From contig UGGN01000001.1 in NCBI GenBank assembly GCA_900450455.1, forward strand, positions 248,001-312,000: DNA of 64,000 nt. Reading direction: 5' to 3'. Numbering within the stretch: the stretch's first letter is position 1; the number at the start of each line of letters is the position of its first letter. Source of the stretch: [Eubacterium] infirmum. Its GTDB lineage: Bacteria > Bacillota > Clostridia > Peptostreptococcales > Anaerovoracaceae. A program made the translations under genes and the position numbers. Shown in pieces: positions 10,001 through 17,979 of this stretch. A model generated the notes under the pieces. It worked only from the letters and a program-made list of their open reading frames with translations. It was not told the DNA's origin and searched no databases.

Positions 10001-10650
10001 TTCAAGGCTACGGTCTGACGGAGTGCTCACCTATGGCTGCACTAAATCCGGATGTCGAAAAGGACATGAAAAACGAGTCCGTAGGGCATTTGCTTCCAGG
10101 AATGAAAGTTAAGATTGTAGATGCGGACGAGGATGGCATCGGAGAGATTTGCTTTAAGGGACCGAACGTAATGCTTGGATACTATAACAATCAGGAGGCA
10201 ACTGATGCGGTTCTGAAGGACGGCTGGTTCTACACCGGTGACCTCGGACGAGTTGATACAGATAGCTTTATATATATAACAGGACGTAAAAAGAATGTTA
10301 TAATAACCGAAAACGGTAAGAACGTCTTTCCGGAGGAGCTTGAATATGAGCTATCGCACATTCCTTTCATCGCTGAGTCGATGGTTTGGGGTGATACCGG
10401 TGACGAAGGTGTCAACAGTACGACAATCGCTGCAACTGTAATCCTGGATGAGGATGAGTTAAAGGAAGTGCTTGGCGAGGAATACACTGACAAACAGGCA
10501 CAGGATCTGGTATGGTCTGAAATTGATAAGATAAATGAGCACCTACCACTATTTAAGAAAATCAAAAAGCTAAATATCCGAAAAGATAAATTTAATAAGA
10601 CAACGGGTATGAAGATAAAGCGCTTTGTCGAATCGAACAAGGACGCATAG
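7018..10650 (+). CDS. Tandem double AMP-forming acyl-CoA synthetase
   Basis: A 1210-residue protein made of two complete AMP-binding (FadD-like) enzymes in series, about residues 1-600 and 601-1210. Each has its own P-loop (FTSGTTGKSKG near 194; YTSGTTGFAKG near 824), a YGMTE/YGLTE motif, a TGDLG...TGRKK hinge and a C-terminal lysine region. That last motif is normal in copy 1 (TTTGKVKR) but has one extra residue in copy 2 (TTGMKIKR). Single-domain relatives activate fatty acids with ATP to acyl-AMP then acyl-CoA. The start has GGAGGAG upstream. It lies between tyrS and greA; substrate unknown. Confidence 0.85.
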   Translation: MNKAKYDGMEHPVRQVTDLKDIIVSSCSMFKDDTAFLEKDKPGGTFQPVSYAKVKDDMDALGTKLIDMGLKGCKIAVVGETSYHWFLTYFAAVCGVGVIVPLDKNLPQDELKSLVERSHAKAIVFSNRMEKTVKPLFDKPGEIEYFISMSESENEKVLSLVKLIEEGNKLLREGARNFVDAEINPQDMASLLFTSGTTGKSKGVMLSHKNIAANVVNVSKRVMLDKGCVVLSILPVHHTYENTIDWVTIYQGRTIAICEGIKYILRNMNEVKANCMVGVPLVFEKIFKGLMKQAEGRGEGEKIRNAIALSRRLKLYNNRSLIRKLFKPIHQAFGGCMHLFIAGGAAMDPEITEAFEAMGIPMIQGYGMTEYAPIIAVNQDNYSIAKSVGRPMPETKVRIDNADENGIGEIVVKGPSVMLGYYEDQKATDEAIEDGWLHTGDLGYLDSDDFLYLTGRKKTVIVTKGGKNIFPEELEAVLKENELIKETIVHGVTDKTVGNVIVTADIQPNYELLEEQRGKMSSSDVYHFYRELIDEINKTLPPYKVIKRINIRENGFAMTTTGKVKRYGNFIEGADEKGSPDFIEKKAEDRKHAKEMIDNIDKSIDPYLRYKTGRPITDIKQMFNSSVELYGDRPAFHQKFNKGEEYTQITYKQAQVDVNGLGTALINLGLKGKRIAIIGTTYYQWESSYLAVTGGVGIAVPLDKELSADELKNLVKDADVSAVLYSKKFEKIFQQIREDGDTSLKTLINLDIDENRSLRPIGSEESEPNEKGKRRKDKHKEQVEEEHIIYSWKQLIEDGKNDVALGDRQFIDAEVLGTDPAVILYTSGTTGFAKGVVLTNRNIADDLMMAPTILNVNPEDIFFSVLPVHHTYECTCAFLMPLYKGASIAFCEGLKYITKNLQEIRPTMLLGVPVLIETLYKRIWKTAKSEGKDKKLEKLMKLNKKTKKLNVNIAKKFAKDILDVFGGRMRVLISGGAAIDPKILQFFNDLGIIAVQGYGLTECSPMAALNPDVEKDMKNESVGHLLPGMKVKIVDADEDGIGEICFKGPNVMLGYYNNQEATDAVLKDGWFYTGDLGRVDTDSFIYITGRKKNVIITENGKNVFPEELEYELSHIPFIAESMVWGDTGDEGVNSTTIAATVILDEDELKEVLGEEYTDKQAQDLVWSEIDKINEHLPLFKKIKKLNIRKDKFNKTTGMKIKRFVESNKDA

Positions 10651-10671
10651 TTTAAGCAAAAGGAGATTATA

Positions 10672-11151
10672 ATGGCAGATGTAGTTTTGATGACCCAGGA
10701 GGGTTACGATAAGTTAGAAGCAGAAAGAGACGAACTTGTTTCTGTTAGAAGAAAGGAAGTCTCTGAGAAGCTAAAAGAGGCAAGATCTTACGGCGACCTT
10801 TCTGAGAACGCTGAGTACGATGCGGCAAAGGAAGAGCAAGCTGAGGTTGAGGAGAGAATCCTCAAGGTTGAACAGATGCTCAGAAACGCTAAGATCATCA
10901 GCGAAAATGAAATAACAGTGGACCGTGTAAATGTCGGTCTTACAGTTACGGTAAAGAATGTAGAGAGCGGCGAGGAGGACAAGTTCATTATCGTTGGTTC
11001 TACAGAGTCCGATCCTTTTGCTGAACCTGCAAAGATTTCAAATGAGTCCGAAGTAGGCAAGAACCTTTTGGACAAGCAGGTCGGTGACAGGGTAGAAATC
11101 CTTGTTCCGGACGGAATGATACATTATGAGATTATTTCAATTGAAAAATAA
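10672..11151 (+). CDS. greA: Transcription elongation factor GreA
   Basis: Rescues backtracked RNA polymerase by stimulating transcript cleavage. The 159-residue length is typical. The N-terminal coiled coil has the conserved tip ARSYGDLSENAEYDAAKE with acidic residues, and the C-terminal FKBP-like domain runs from about residue 80. AGGAG lies before the ATG; the gene is 21 bases from the acyl-CoA synthetase and 20 from lysS. The greA-lysS pairing is common in Firmicutes. Confidence 0.97.
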   Translation: MADVVLMTQEGYDKLEAERDELVSVRRKEVSEKLKEARSYGDLSENAEYDAAKEEQAEVEERILKVEQMLRNAKIISENEITVDRVNVGLTVTVKNVESGEEDKFIIVGSTESDPFAEPAKISNESEVGKNLLDKQVGDRVEILVPDGMIHYEIISIEK

Positions 11152-11171
11152 ATTTCAGTAAGGTGGAGAAA

Positions 11172-13145
11172 ATGAGTCAGAACGATATAAACACTAAGAC
11201 ATCTCAGGTTGTTGACAGAGATGCTGAGCAAACAGAAGAAAATCTAAGCGAACAGAGACAGATAAGACGTGATAAGCTAAAGGCTCTGCAGGATGCGGAC
11301 AGAAACCCTTTTTTTGTTGAAAAGTGGAACGTAACGGCACACAGCATGGATATCAAGGAGAACTTCGATGCGATGGAGGATCAGGAGGTTTCCATCGCAG
11401 GAAGAATTATGAGCAAGCGTATCATGGGTAAGGCTGCGTTTATTGATGTTCAGGACAAACAGGGTCGTATTCAGGCATATATCAAGAGAGATGACATAGG
11501 TCAGGAAGATTACAAGTGGTTCAAAACCTACGATATCGGCGATATTGTCGGCGTTGTCGGCAAGGTATTTAAGACAAAGACAGGCGAGGTCTCCATACAT
11601 GCTACGCAGCTCGTTTTGATGAGCAAATCCATTCAGGTTCTTCCTGATAAGTGGAGCGGTCTTCAGGATCAGGATCTCAGATATCGTCAGCGCTATGTTG
11701 ACCTTATCATGAATGCAGATGTAAGAGAAACTTTCTACAAGAGAGCTCGCATCATCAAAGAGATTAAGTCCGTTCTGGAAGACGATTACGGCTTCCTAGA
11801 GGTTGACACTCCTATTTTGACGACTATCGCAGGCGGAGCTAACGCTCGTCCGTTCAATACTTACCACAACACTTTGAACCTCGATATGAAGCTTCGTATC
11901 TCGAACGAGCTATTCCTGAAGAGGCTCATCGTCGGTGGTTTTGACAGAGTCTACGAGATGGGCAAGATGTTCCGCAACGAGGGTATGGACAGAAACCACA
12001 ACCCTGAATACACCAGTATGGAGTGCTACATGGCGTTCAGCGACATGGAAGATGTAATGGAACTGACTGAACAGATCATTTACAAGGCTACGATGTCTGT
12101 AAACGGCAATCCTATCATCAAATATCAGGGCAAGGAATTCGACGTTACTCCTCCATGGAGAAGGCTCGATATGGCGGATGCCGTAAAGGAGATAACAGGT
12201 GTTGATTTCAGCAAAATTGATACTGATGAAGAAGCTCAGGAAGCAGCAATATCAAAGGGTATGAAGCCAGAGGATATAAAGGGTATGACCCGCGGCAAGC
12301 TCATAGCAGAGATGTTTGATGAGTTCTGTGAGGACGTTCCCGGCTACCTCGACGGCCCTGTCTTCATCACAGGACATCCGGTAGACATTTCGCCTCTGGC
12401 AAAGCGTGACCCTAAGGATCCTAGAATAACTCGTCGTTTCGAGTTCTACATCAACGGATGGGAAATTGGAAACGCTTTCTCTGAGCTGAACGATCCTATC
12501 GATCAGTACAACCGTTTTGCTGAGCAGCAGAAGCAGCTTGACCTTGGAATCGACGACGAAGCTCATCCTATGGATATGGACTTCGTAAACGCTCTTGAGG
12601 TCGGTATGCCTCCGACAGGCGGTCTGGGTATAGGTATAGACAGAGTTATCATGTTGATTGCTGATGCTCCAAGTATCAGAGATGCAATGCTCTTCCCTAC
12701 GATGAAGCCGGTTGGCTCCGAGAAGAACGAAACTAAGAGCGAAGCCGTTAAGGAAGCTGAGGAAAAGATTGATTTTTCAAAGGTTAAGATTGAGCCGCTG
12801 TTCGAGGAGATGGTTGATTTTGATACTTTCTCAAAGTCGGATTTCAGAGCTGTTAAAGTTCTAGAATGCACTGCAGTTCCTAAGTCAAAGAAACTACTTC
12901 AGTTCACTCTTGACGATGGAACAGGCGAGAACCGCACAATTCTAAGCGGAATCCATAACTTCTATGAGCCGGAAGAACTCGTTGGAAAAACACTTTTGGC
13001 GATTACAAACCTTCCGCCACGAGCTATGATGGGCATAGAGTCTTGCGGAATGCTTCTATCGGCTATCCACGATGAAGAGGGTGAGGAGAAGCTTAACCTG
13101 ATTATGCTAAGCAACAGAATTCCGGCAGGAGCAAAGCTATACTAG
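11172..13145 (+). CDS. lysS: Lysyl-tRNA synthetase (class II) with C-terminal EMAPII-type tRNA-binding domain
   Basis: Charges tRNA-Lys. The N-terminal OB-fold anticodon domain (about 60-170) is followed by the class II core with motif 2 (GMDRNHNPEYTSMECYMAF) and motif 3 (GLGIGIDRVIML). After the normal end near residue 525 comes an extra ~125-residue domain (DFSKVKIEPLF, SDFRAVKVLECTAVP, PRAMMGIESCGM) that resembles the tRNA-binding domain of many MetRS. ATG 11172 follows AAGGTGG; an in-frame GTG at 11163 is unlikely. The result is 657 residues, longer than the usual ~500. Confidence 0.93.
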   Translation: MSQNDINTKTSQVVDRDAEQTEENLSEQRQIRRDKLKALQDADRNPFFVEKWNVTAHSMDIKENFDAMEDQEVSIAGRIMSKRIMGKAAFIDVQDKQGRIQAYIKRDDIGQEDYKWFKTYDIGDIVGVVGKVFKTKTGEVSIHATQLVLMSKSIQVLPDKWSGLQDQDLRYRQRYVDLIMNADVRETFYKRARIIKEIKSVLEDDYGFLEVDTPILTTIAGGANARPFNTYHNTLNLDMKLRISNELFLKRLIVGGFDRVYEMGKMFRNEGMDRNHNPEYTSMECYMAFSDMEDVMELTEQIIYKATMSVNGNPIIKYQGKEFDVTPPWRRLDMADAVKEITGVDFSKIDTDEEAQEAAISKGMKPEDIKGMTRGKLIAEMFDEFCEDVPGYLDGPVFITGHPVDISPLAKRDPKDPRITRRFEFYINGWEIGNAFSELNDPIDQYNRFAEQQKQLDLGIDDEAHPMDMDFVNALEVGMPPTGGLGIGIDRVIMLIADAPSIRDAMLFPTMKPVGSEKNETKSEAVKEAEEKIDFSKVKIEPLFEEMVDFDTFSKSDFRAVKVLECTAVPKSKKLLQFTLDDGTGENRTILSGIHNFYEPEELVGKTLLAITNLPPRAMMGIESCGMLLSAIHDEEGEEKLNLIMLSNRIPAGAKLY

Positions 13146-13169
13146 CAAGGAATAGAATGGAGTAATCTC

Positions 13170-13592
13170 ATGACTTTGGAGAACAAGCCGGGGATAACAG
13201 ATTCCGTAGAGCTGTCTAAAGCTGAAGAGAAGATAAGCAAAAAGAAAGCTATAGAGCTGTTCGACAAAAATGTCTTTGACAAGCTAAAACCCGGTAGCTG
13301 TGAGGCTCTTTTCACTATCCATAAATTTCTAGAGGGGAATGGACGAAGCATGAGAATATGGCTTGATTTGGCGCTGAAGAAGGAAATCGGCAAGGCGATT
13401 GACTGGAGCATGGTCGATAAGGAAGACTACTTCATGGCTATGGAGAGAAGCACTGTCAAGGATATTGAGATCAAACATGTCCTAAGAGAAGCTTTGATAG
13501 ATGATATTAACGACCGTGAGATATACATGAAGGGCATAGACCATAGCTACTACTACGAAGGATATGCTGAGTTCAAAGCAGAAGAACTATAA
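13170..13592 (+). pseudogene. Fic family protein with an apparent internal deletion
   Basis: The 140-residue product has a Fic C-terminus: HKFLEGNGRSMRIW matches the catalytic HxFxxGNGRxxR loop, followed by WSMVDKEDYFMAMERS and KGIDHSYYYEGY. The first ~40 residues also look like a Fic N-terminus, but the 60-70 residues that normally lie between (the helices and beta-flap that clamp the target) are absent, apparently by an in-frame deletion just before the motif. The first motif His is followed by Lys instead of Pro. Probably inactive or altered. It lies 24 bases after lysS. Confidence 0.65.
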
Positions 13593-13602
13593 TAAAGTTG
13601 AC

Positions 13603-13650
13603 AAAATCGCTATATGCATTTAGATTTGAATGTGTATAGCGATTTGTTTT
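13603..13650 (+). terminator. Terminator after the lysS/Fic segment
   Basis: A stem AAATCGCTATA / TATAGCGATTT with a ~20-nt loop is followed by GTTTT. It separates the housekeeping run from the accessory genes. Confidence 0.7.
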
Positions 13651-13692
13651 GCTATAAAGTGTAATTTATGTATATAAACGAGGAAAGAAAGT

Positions 13693-14292
13693 ATGAAGTA
13701 TTATAATATCTACGGAGATGATGCCGATTATTTATATTTGGGGCGCGAATCAAAGCCGGATATAAAACTCTGCCCACATTGTAAAATGGTACTTAATCGT
13801 GATGAAGCGATATTTCAAGCCGCGGAAACGGTGAAGTGGAGAAAAAAGAAATTCTTTGTGACAACATACGACGGTGTGAGTATTGCGAGCCGGCATTTTT
13901 ACGAAATATATCATAAGTACGAAATGAATGGAATTGAATTCATACCATTTAAAAAATCTGAAGGCTATTATATTTGCCGATTTACCAATATTGCATCCTT
14001 TGACCTTGAAAAAGCAAAACAGGTGCGAGCTGAATACGAAGGTAAGCTTACTTATGGAGTGATTGATAACGGAACTTGTGCTTCCTGCAAAAGAAGCAAA
14101 GGACATCACCATCCGTGGCCATACCGTATGATTGAATCTGATGAGCAAAAACTAAAGGCGAATACCTTTTACCGCAGTGATATAGAATTTGGTGAGGGAA
14201 ATACACAATCTCCAATAATATGGGCAGCAGAAGATATTGTTGAAGCTTTTAAACAAGAAAAATGCAGGATTTTCTATAAAATCATAGAATAA
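13693..14292 (+). CDS. Conserved-looking hypothetical protein with zinc-type cysteines
   Basis: I do not recognise this 199-residue soluble protein. It has CPHC near residue 27, and CASCKRSKGHHHPWP near residue 131, so four cysteines plus a His cluster could bind zinc. The central part (FEIYHKYE-like, IEFIPFKKSEGYYICRF) is mixed alpha/beta. GAGGAAAG lies 5 bases before ATG 13693. It stands alone between a terminator and the EamA transporter. The layout resembles some immunity-like or contact-system proteins, but that is a guess. Confidence 0.6.
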   Translation: MKYYNIYGDDADYLYLGRESKPDIKLCPHCKMVLNRDEAIFQAAETVKWRKKKFFVTTYDGVSIASRHFYEIYHKYEMNGIEFIPFKKSEGYYICRFTNIASFDLEKAKQVRAEYEGKLTYGVIDNGTCASCKRSKGHHHPWPYRMIESDEQKLKANTFYRSDIEFGEGNTQSPIIWAAEDIVEAFKQEKCRIFYKIIE

Positions 14293-14323
14293 GATTTATA
14301 TTTTGTGAAGGAGATGATTATTT

Positions 14324-15379
14324 TTGAACGGTAAAACAAAATTATGGCCTGTTGTATTGGCATTGCTGGCGGCTATATTTTATGCGATTAACACACCATT
14401 TTCAAAAATATTGTTAACTAATGTTGCACCAACCTTTATGGCAGCTTTTCTGTATCTTGGAGCAGGTATAGGCGTAGGATTTATGTATTTGTTTCAGTAT
14501 AAGTATGAAGAAAAGTCGGAAAGGCTTACAAGTAGAGATTTGATTTATACAGTTGGAATGATTGTATTAGATATTGCTGCTCCAATATTTCTGATGCTTG
14601 GTATAAATCTTGGAACAGCATCAAATGCATCTCTTCTTGGTAATTTTGAGATAGTTGCCACTACACTGATTGCCTTGATTATATTTAAAGAGAAAGTATC
14701 TGTAAGACTGTGGATTGCGATAGGTTTTATCACATTATCGAGCATTGTTCTTTCATTTGAAGGTAGTGGCAGTTTTAAGTTTTCAATCGGTTCACTCTTT
14801 GTAATACTCGCAACCTGTTGTTGGGGGCTTGAAAATAACTGTACAAGAAAGATATCAGATAAAAGTACTTATGAAATTGTTATGCTAAAAGGAATTTTTT
14901 CAGGTGGAGGATCGTTTGGTATTGCAATAATAATAGGCGAGACAATTCCGACAGTAAAATACATTTTTGTCGTTATGCTATTGGGATTTGTAGCATACGG
15001 CTTAAGTATATTTCTTTATATAAGAGCACAAAGAGATTTGGGTGCTGCTAAAACGAGTGCCTATTATGCAGTAGCACCATTTGTAGGAGCCCTTTTAGCC
15101 TTTTTAATAAACGGTGAAAAATTAACTGTGATGTATTATGTCGGCCTATTATTCATGTTGGTCGGAACTATATTTGTTGTATATGATACGATGCTTAAAC
15201 ATCATTTGCATGCTCATACTCATACAGTTGTTCATACGCATAATGGAGTGACACATACGCATGTGATTACTCATGTGCATGAGCATTATCATTTTGGAAA
15301 TGAGGAGAAGCATAATCATAATCATGGAGAGTATCTAAGTAGTGAAGAACACAGAACGGAACATAAAGAAGAAATATAG
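14324..15379 (+). CDS. EamA/DMT-family transporter with histidine-rich C-terminal tail
   Basis: About ten transmembrane helices in two EamA halves (GTASNASLLGNFEIVATTLIA; AKTSAYYAVAPFVGALLAFL) mark a drug/metabolite exporter-type permease. The last ~60 residues are exceptional: after YDTMLKHH comes a run of HxH repeats (HAHTHTVVHTHNGVTHTHV, then HEHYHF and HNHNHGE), a likely cytoplasmic metal-binding tail. The start is TTG 14324, with GAAGGAG about 10 bases upstream; no better start is present. A transition metal or a metal-linked substrate is suggested but not shown. Confidence 0.85.
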   Translation: MNGKTKLWPVVLALLAAIFYAINTPFSKILLTNVAPTFMAAFLYLGAGIGVGFMYLFQYKYEEKSERLTSRDLIYTVGMIVLDIAAPIFLMLGINLGTASNASLLGNFEIVATTLIALIIFKEKVSVRLWIAIGFITLSSIVLSFEGSGSFKFSIGSLFVILATCCWGLENNCTRKISDKSTYEIVMLKGIFSGGGSFGIAIIIGETIPTVKYIFVVMLLGFVAYGLSIFLYIRAQRDLGAAKTSAYYAVAPFVGALLAFLINGEKLTVMYYVGLLFMLVGTIFVVYDTMLKHHLHAHTHTVVHTHNGVTHTHVITHVHEHYHFGNEEKHNHNHGEYLSSEEHRTEHKEEI

Positions 15380-15541
15380 AAAACCAAGGAAGAAACGTTA
15401 GAAAAGGTAATGTCCATGAAATAAGCAAGAGTTAATAATATAAACCCCGATAAGGCTATGCTATAATATAATAAACAAAGTAAAATCTCGGGTTTGGTGA
15501 TTTAGATATGAAAATTTAAGTGAAAGGATATAATAAAAACT

Positions 15542-16060
15542 ATGGGATCGGATTTTTCACAAGATAAACCAAAACTTGTTTTGATGTATCCTTATAAGTC
15601 TAAATTTAATACTATAGGGCTCTTATCCATGGTAGCCTTATCTTTTATTGCTCTTGGGGTACTGAAACATCTTATAAATTACAATACTGACCTTTCAGAT
15701 AGAATTATCATCACAATAGTGCTGATTGTTGCGCCCCTAATTATATGGCTTATGGGGTATTATCTCTTCATAAATGGATCAAAACTGGAGATTTATGAAA
15801 ATAATTTTGCCAAATACTATACTTATGGAAGCAGAGGACATAGTAGACTATTCTTTGGATTTAAGCTCGAAGATATAGAGCAAATAAAAATCAAAAGGCG
15901 TCCGTTTAATTGTCAGAAGCTATCAATAAAAATCAAAAATCCTATTTTTTATGGTATGCATGAGAAGAAAATAAATAAGCCAAGGTCTGTAAGTATCATA
16001 GCAGATAGAAAGATGACGGATATCTTTATGCAGCAAATTGAACGCAAAAATCAGCTCTAA
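15542..16060 (+). CDS. Small membrane protein, two N-terminal transmembrane helices
   Basis: A 172-residue protein of unknown function. Two hydrophobic helices span about 25-45 and 57-77, followed by a soluble domain (KLEIYENNFAKYYTYG...GFKLEDIEQIKIKRRP). This layout resembles bacterial PH-like (YdbS/YcxB-type) membrane proteins. A TATAAT at 15462-15467 may be its promoter, and AAAGGA precedes the ATG. The next genes converge on it from the minus strand. Confidence 0.6.
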   Translation: MGSDFSQDKPKLVLMYPYKSKFNTIGLLSMVALSFIALGVLKHLINYNTDLSDRIIITIVLIVAPLIIWLMGYYLFINGSKLEIYENNFAKYYTYGSRGHSRLFFGFKLEDIEQIKIKRRPFNCQKLSIKIKNPIFYGMHEKKINKPRSVSIIADRKMTDIFMQQIERKNQL

Positions 16061-16113
16061 GACTTTTCGAAAACATAATCTAAAATATCTAACTCCTATC
16101 ATTTAGTGCGAAT

Positions 16114-16863
16114 TTATTCTTTTTCGTCATTCATTTTGCGATTAAAAATTATAATAGCGAAAGTAAAAATGACTATGGTATATCCTGTTACGACAAGCAA
16201 ATGAGGAAGAAGATGATTGAAATTACCGCTTAAACTTATCCTTATTGCTTCAACACTATGATAAAACGGTAAAATATTAGTTATTGTTTTGAAAGCACCG
16301 CCTATCAGATCAATTGGAATAAAAACTCCAGATAGCCAACCTGCGACATTAGTCAACAATGCACCACAAACCCCACCAACTGCTTTATCATTCAGAATGC
16401 TACCGAAAAACAAACCTGTACCAACAAATAATAATGAAGTTAAAGCGGTCATAATAATCGCAAAAAGAATATTGATATTTATATTAAGTCCAAAAAATCC
16501 TGCTACCAATAAGGTTATTGCAGCTTGTACGATTGTCATAACTATCATAGGTAAAGAATAACCTAAAATGAAATCAGTCGCAGTCATAGGAGATGTAAAT
16601 AAACGCATTAGGAAAGAAGATGTTCGGTCTTTTGATAACAACATGCCTGCAAATAACGCCATAAATACGCTACCAAACATTGCCAAGCCCGGTGCGAGAT
16701 TTTTTATTTGAAACATCGTGTTTTTTGCTTCGGGCGGAATAGCATAATTTATAATAGATAACAAGGCTAACAAAACAAGTGGAAAGCCAAGACTAAAAAA
16801 AAGATTGATAGGGTCACGCAAAATCTCTTTTATATTACGCTTTGCAAATAGAAACATTCTCAT
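16114..16863 (-). CDS. ABC-2 type transporter permease
   Basis: A 249-residue integral membrane protein with six predicted helices and the ABC-2 pattern (AKRNIKEILRDPINLFFSLGFP at the N-terminus, then LLSKDRTSSFLMRLFTSPMTA). It is the membrane half of an exporter whose ATPase is encoded just upstream, with which it overlaps by 4 bases (ATGA). Third gene of the AbrB-ATPase-permease operon. The cargo, perhaps a drug, lipid or peptide, cannot be told from sequence. Confidence 0.88.
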   Translation of the reverse strand: MRMFLFAKRNIKEILRDPINLFFSLGFPLVLLALLSIINYAIPPEAKNTMFQIKNLAPGLAMFGSVFMALFAGMLLSKDRTSSFLMRLFTSPMTATDFILGYSLPMIVMTIVQAAITLLVAGFFGLNININILFAIIMTALTSLLFVGTGLFFGSILNDKAVGGVCGALLTNVAGWLSGVFIPIDLIGGAFKTITNILPFYHSVEAIRISLSGNFNHLLPHLLVVTGYTIVIFTFAIIIFNRKMNDEKE

Positions 16864-17585
16864 AATATACCTCCTGAAAGCATAACAAAGGCATCTTCTA
16901 ATTTAGAAGTACCCGTTTGTGTAGTTAATTCCAGTACTGTACCTACTGCCGTTAACTGTCCCTTTGCCATTATCCCCACACGATCGGATAAACTTTCGAC
17001 CTCATCCATATAATGAGTTGTAAGAATTATCGTAACTTTTCCTTTTAATGATTTGATGGAAGACCATAGCTCACGACGAGCCAAGACATCAAGACCTAAA
17101 GTCGGTTCATCTAAAAATAGAATTTGAGGTTCTGAAATCAGAGCCATAGCAATAGAAAGTCGGCGTTGCATTCCACCAGATAAATTTTTGGCTTTCTTAC
17201 TCAATTCATTTTCCAAACCAAATTTTTGTGCTATTTCATGAGCCTTTTTTTTCGCTGTTTTACTATTTTGTCCATATATTCCTGCAATAAGTTCTAAATT
17301 CTCTAATACAGACAGGTTTGCAGCTACTGCCGTTTCCTGTGGTGAAATATTGGTTTTTTCTTTTATCGCATTGGGATTTGAGACAATGCTGTCGTTAAGA
17401 AGCAAAGCATCACCACTTGTTGGTTTTATCAAGCAAGATAACATTTTTATTGTTGTGGTTTTTCCTGCACCATTTACACCAAGCAGTGCAAATAACTCGC
17501 CTTGTTCAATTGTTAAATTAAGATTATTTACAGCAACTACGCTTCCGTATTTTTTTGTAAGTTCTTTAATGATGATTGAATTCAT
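16860..17585 (-). CDS. ABC transporter ATP-binding protein
   Basis: A 241-residue ATPase with Walker A GVNGAGKTTTIKML, signature LSGGMQRRLSIAMAL and Walker B ILFLDEPTLGLD, followed by the switch histidine in TTHYMDE. It resembles the CcmA/drug-exporter (DRA-type) subfamily. It overlaps both neighbours by 4 bases, so the three genes are probably translated together. It energises the ABC-2 permease downstream. Confidence 0.93.
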   Translation of the reverse strand: MNSIIIKELTKKYGSVVAVNNLNLTIEQGELFALLGVNGAGKTTTIKMLSCLIKPTSGDALLLNDSIVSNPNAIKEKTNISPQETAVAANLSVLENLELIAGIYGQNSKTAKKKAHEIAQKFGLENELSKKAKNLSGGMQRRLSIAMALISEPQILFLDEPTLGLDVLARRELWSSIKSLKGKVTIILTTHYMDEVESLSDRVGIMAKGQLTAVGTVLELTTQTGTSKLEDAFVMLSGGIL

Positions 17586-17806
17586 TTTTTGTCTTCCTTT
17601 TCTGCATTTTGATTGAAAATTGTATCCATCAAATGTGCAAACATATTTTTAGGTGGGATGGCTATACCTTTATCTATATCTGCCAGAACGATTAAAGTAT
17701 CGCCAGGCTTAATGTTGAAAACAACACGGGCTTCTTTAGGTATAACAAATTGCCCCTTTTCTCCTACCTTAACAGTCCAAGCGTATTTTCCTTCTGGGTA
17801 TTTCAT
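17582..17806 (-). CDS. AbrB/SpoVT-type transcriptional regulator
   Basis: A 74-residue protein with the swapped-hairpin AbrB DNA-binding fold (TVKVGEKGQFVIPKEARVVFNIKPGDTLIVL). It is first in an operon with an ABC exporter and probably represses it. The sequence shows a strong promoter (17868-17873 and 17845-17850) and an inverted repeat at its start site, the expected layout for autoregulation. AGGAGGTAATAAT lies before the ATG on the minus strand. Confidence 0.88.
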   Translation of the reverse strand: MKYPEGKYAWTVKVGEKGQFVIPKEARVVFNIKPGDTLIVLADIDKGIAIPPKNMFAHLMDTIFNQNAEKEDKK

Positions 17807-17818
17807 ATTATTACCTCC

Positions 17819-17873
17819 TAATCATAAGTATGATTTGTATGATTAGTATAACATAAACCACTTTTTGTGTCAA
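17819..17873 (-). promoter_or_regulatory. Promoter and candidate operator of the AbrB-ABC operon
   Basis: On the minus strand, TTGACA (17868-17873) is 17 bp from TATACT (17845-17850). Immediately downstream, an 8-bp inverted repeat TAATCATA (17819-17826) / TATGATTA (17838-17845) covers the likely transcription start. It is a good place for a repressor to sit. Confidence 0.7.
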
Positions 17874-17880
17874 AAGCTTG

Positions 17881-17924
17881 CGTCCATAAATATAAAAGGT
17901 ACTTAACAAAGTCTTTCTGGGTTG
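17881..17924 (+). repeat. Left copy of a diverged ~44-bp direct repeat
   Basis: Shares CGTC-ATAAAT and AAAGGTACTT-ACAAA with 20831-20874, in the same orientation. The two copies bracket the recombinase remnant, MarR and twin radical-SAM genes. The left copy also forms the likely -35 region (TTAACA 17903-17908) of the recombinase. It may be an element end or a duplicated promoter region. Confidence 0.55.
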
Positions 17925-17979
17925 CATAATATTAACTGAACAGGAGCGATATATAGACACAAAAAAGGAGGATAACGCC

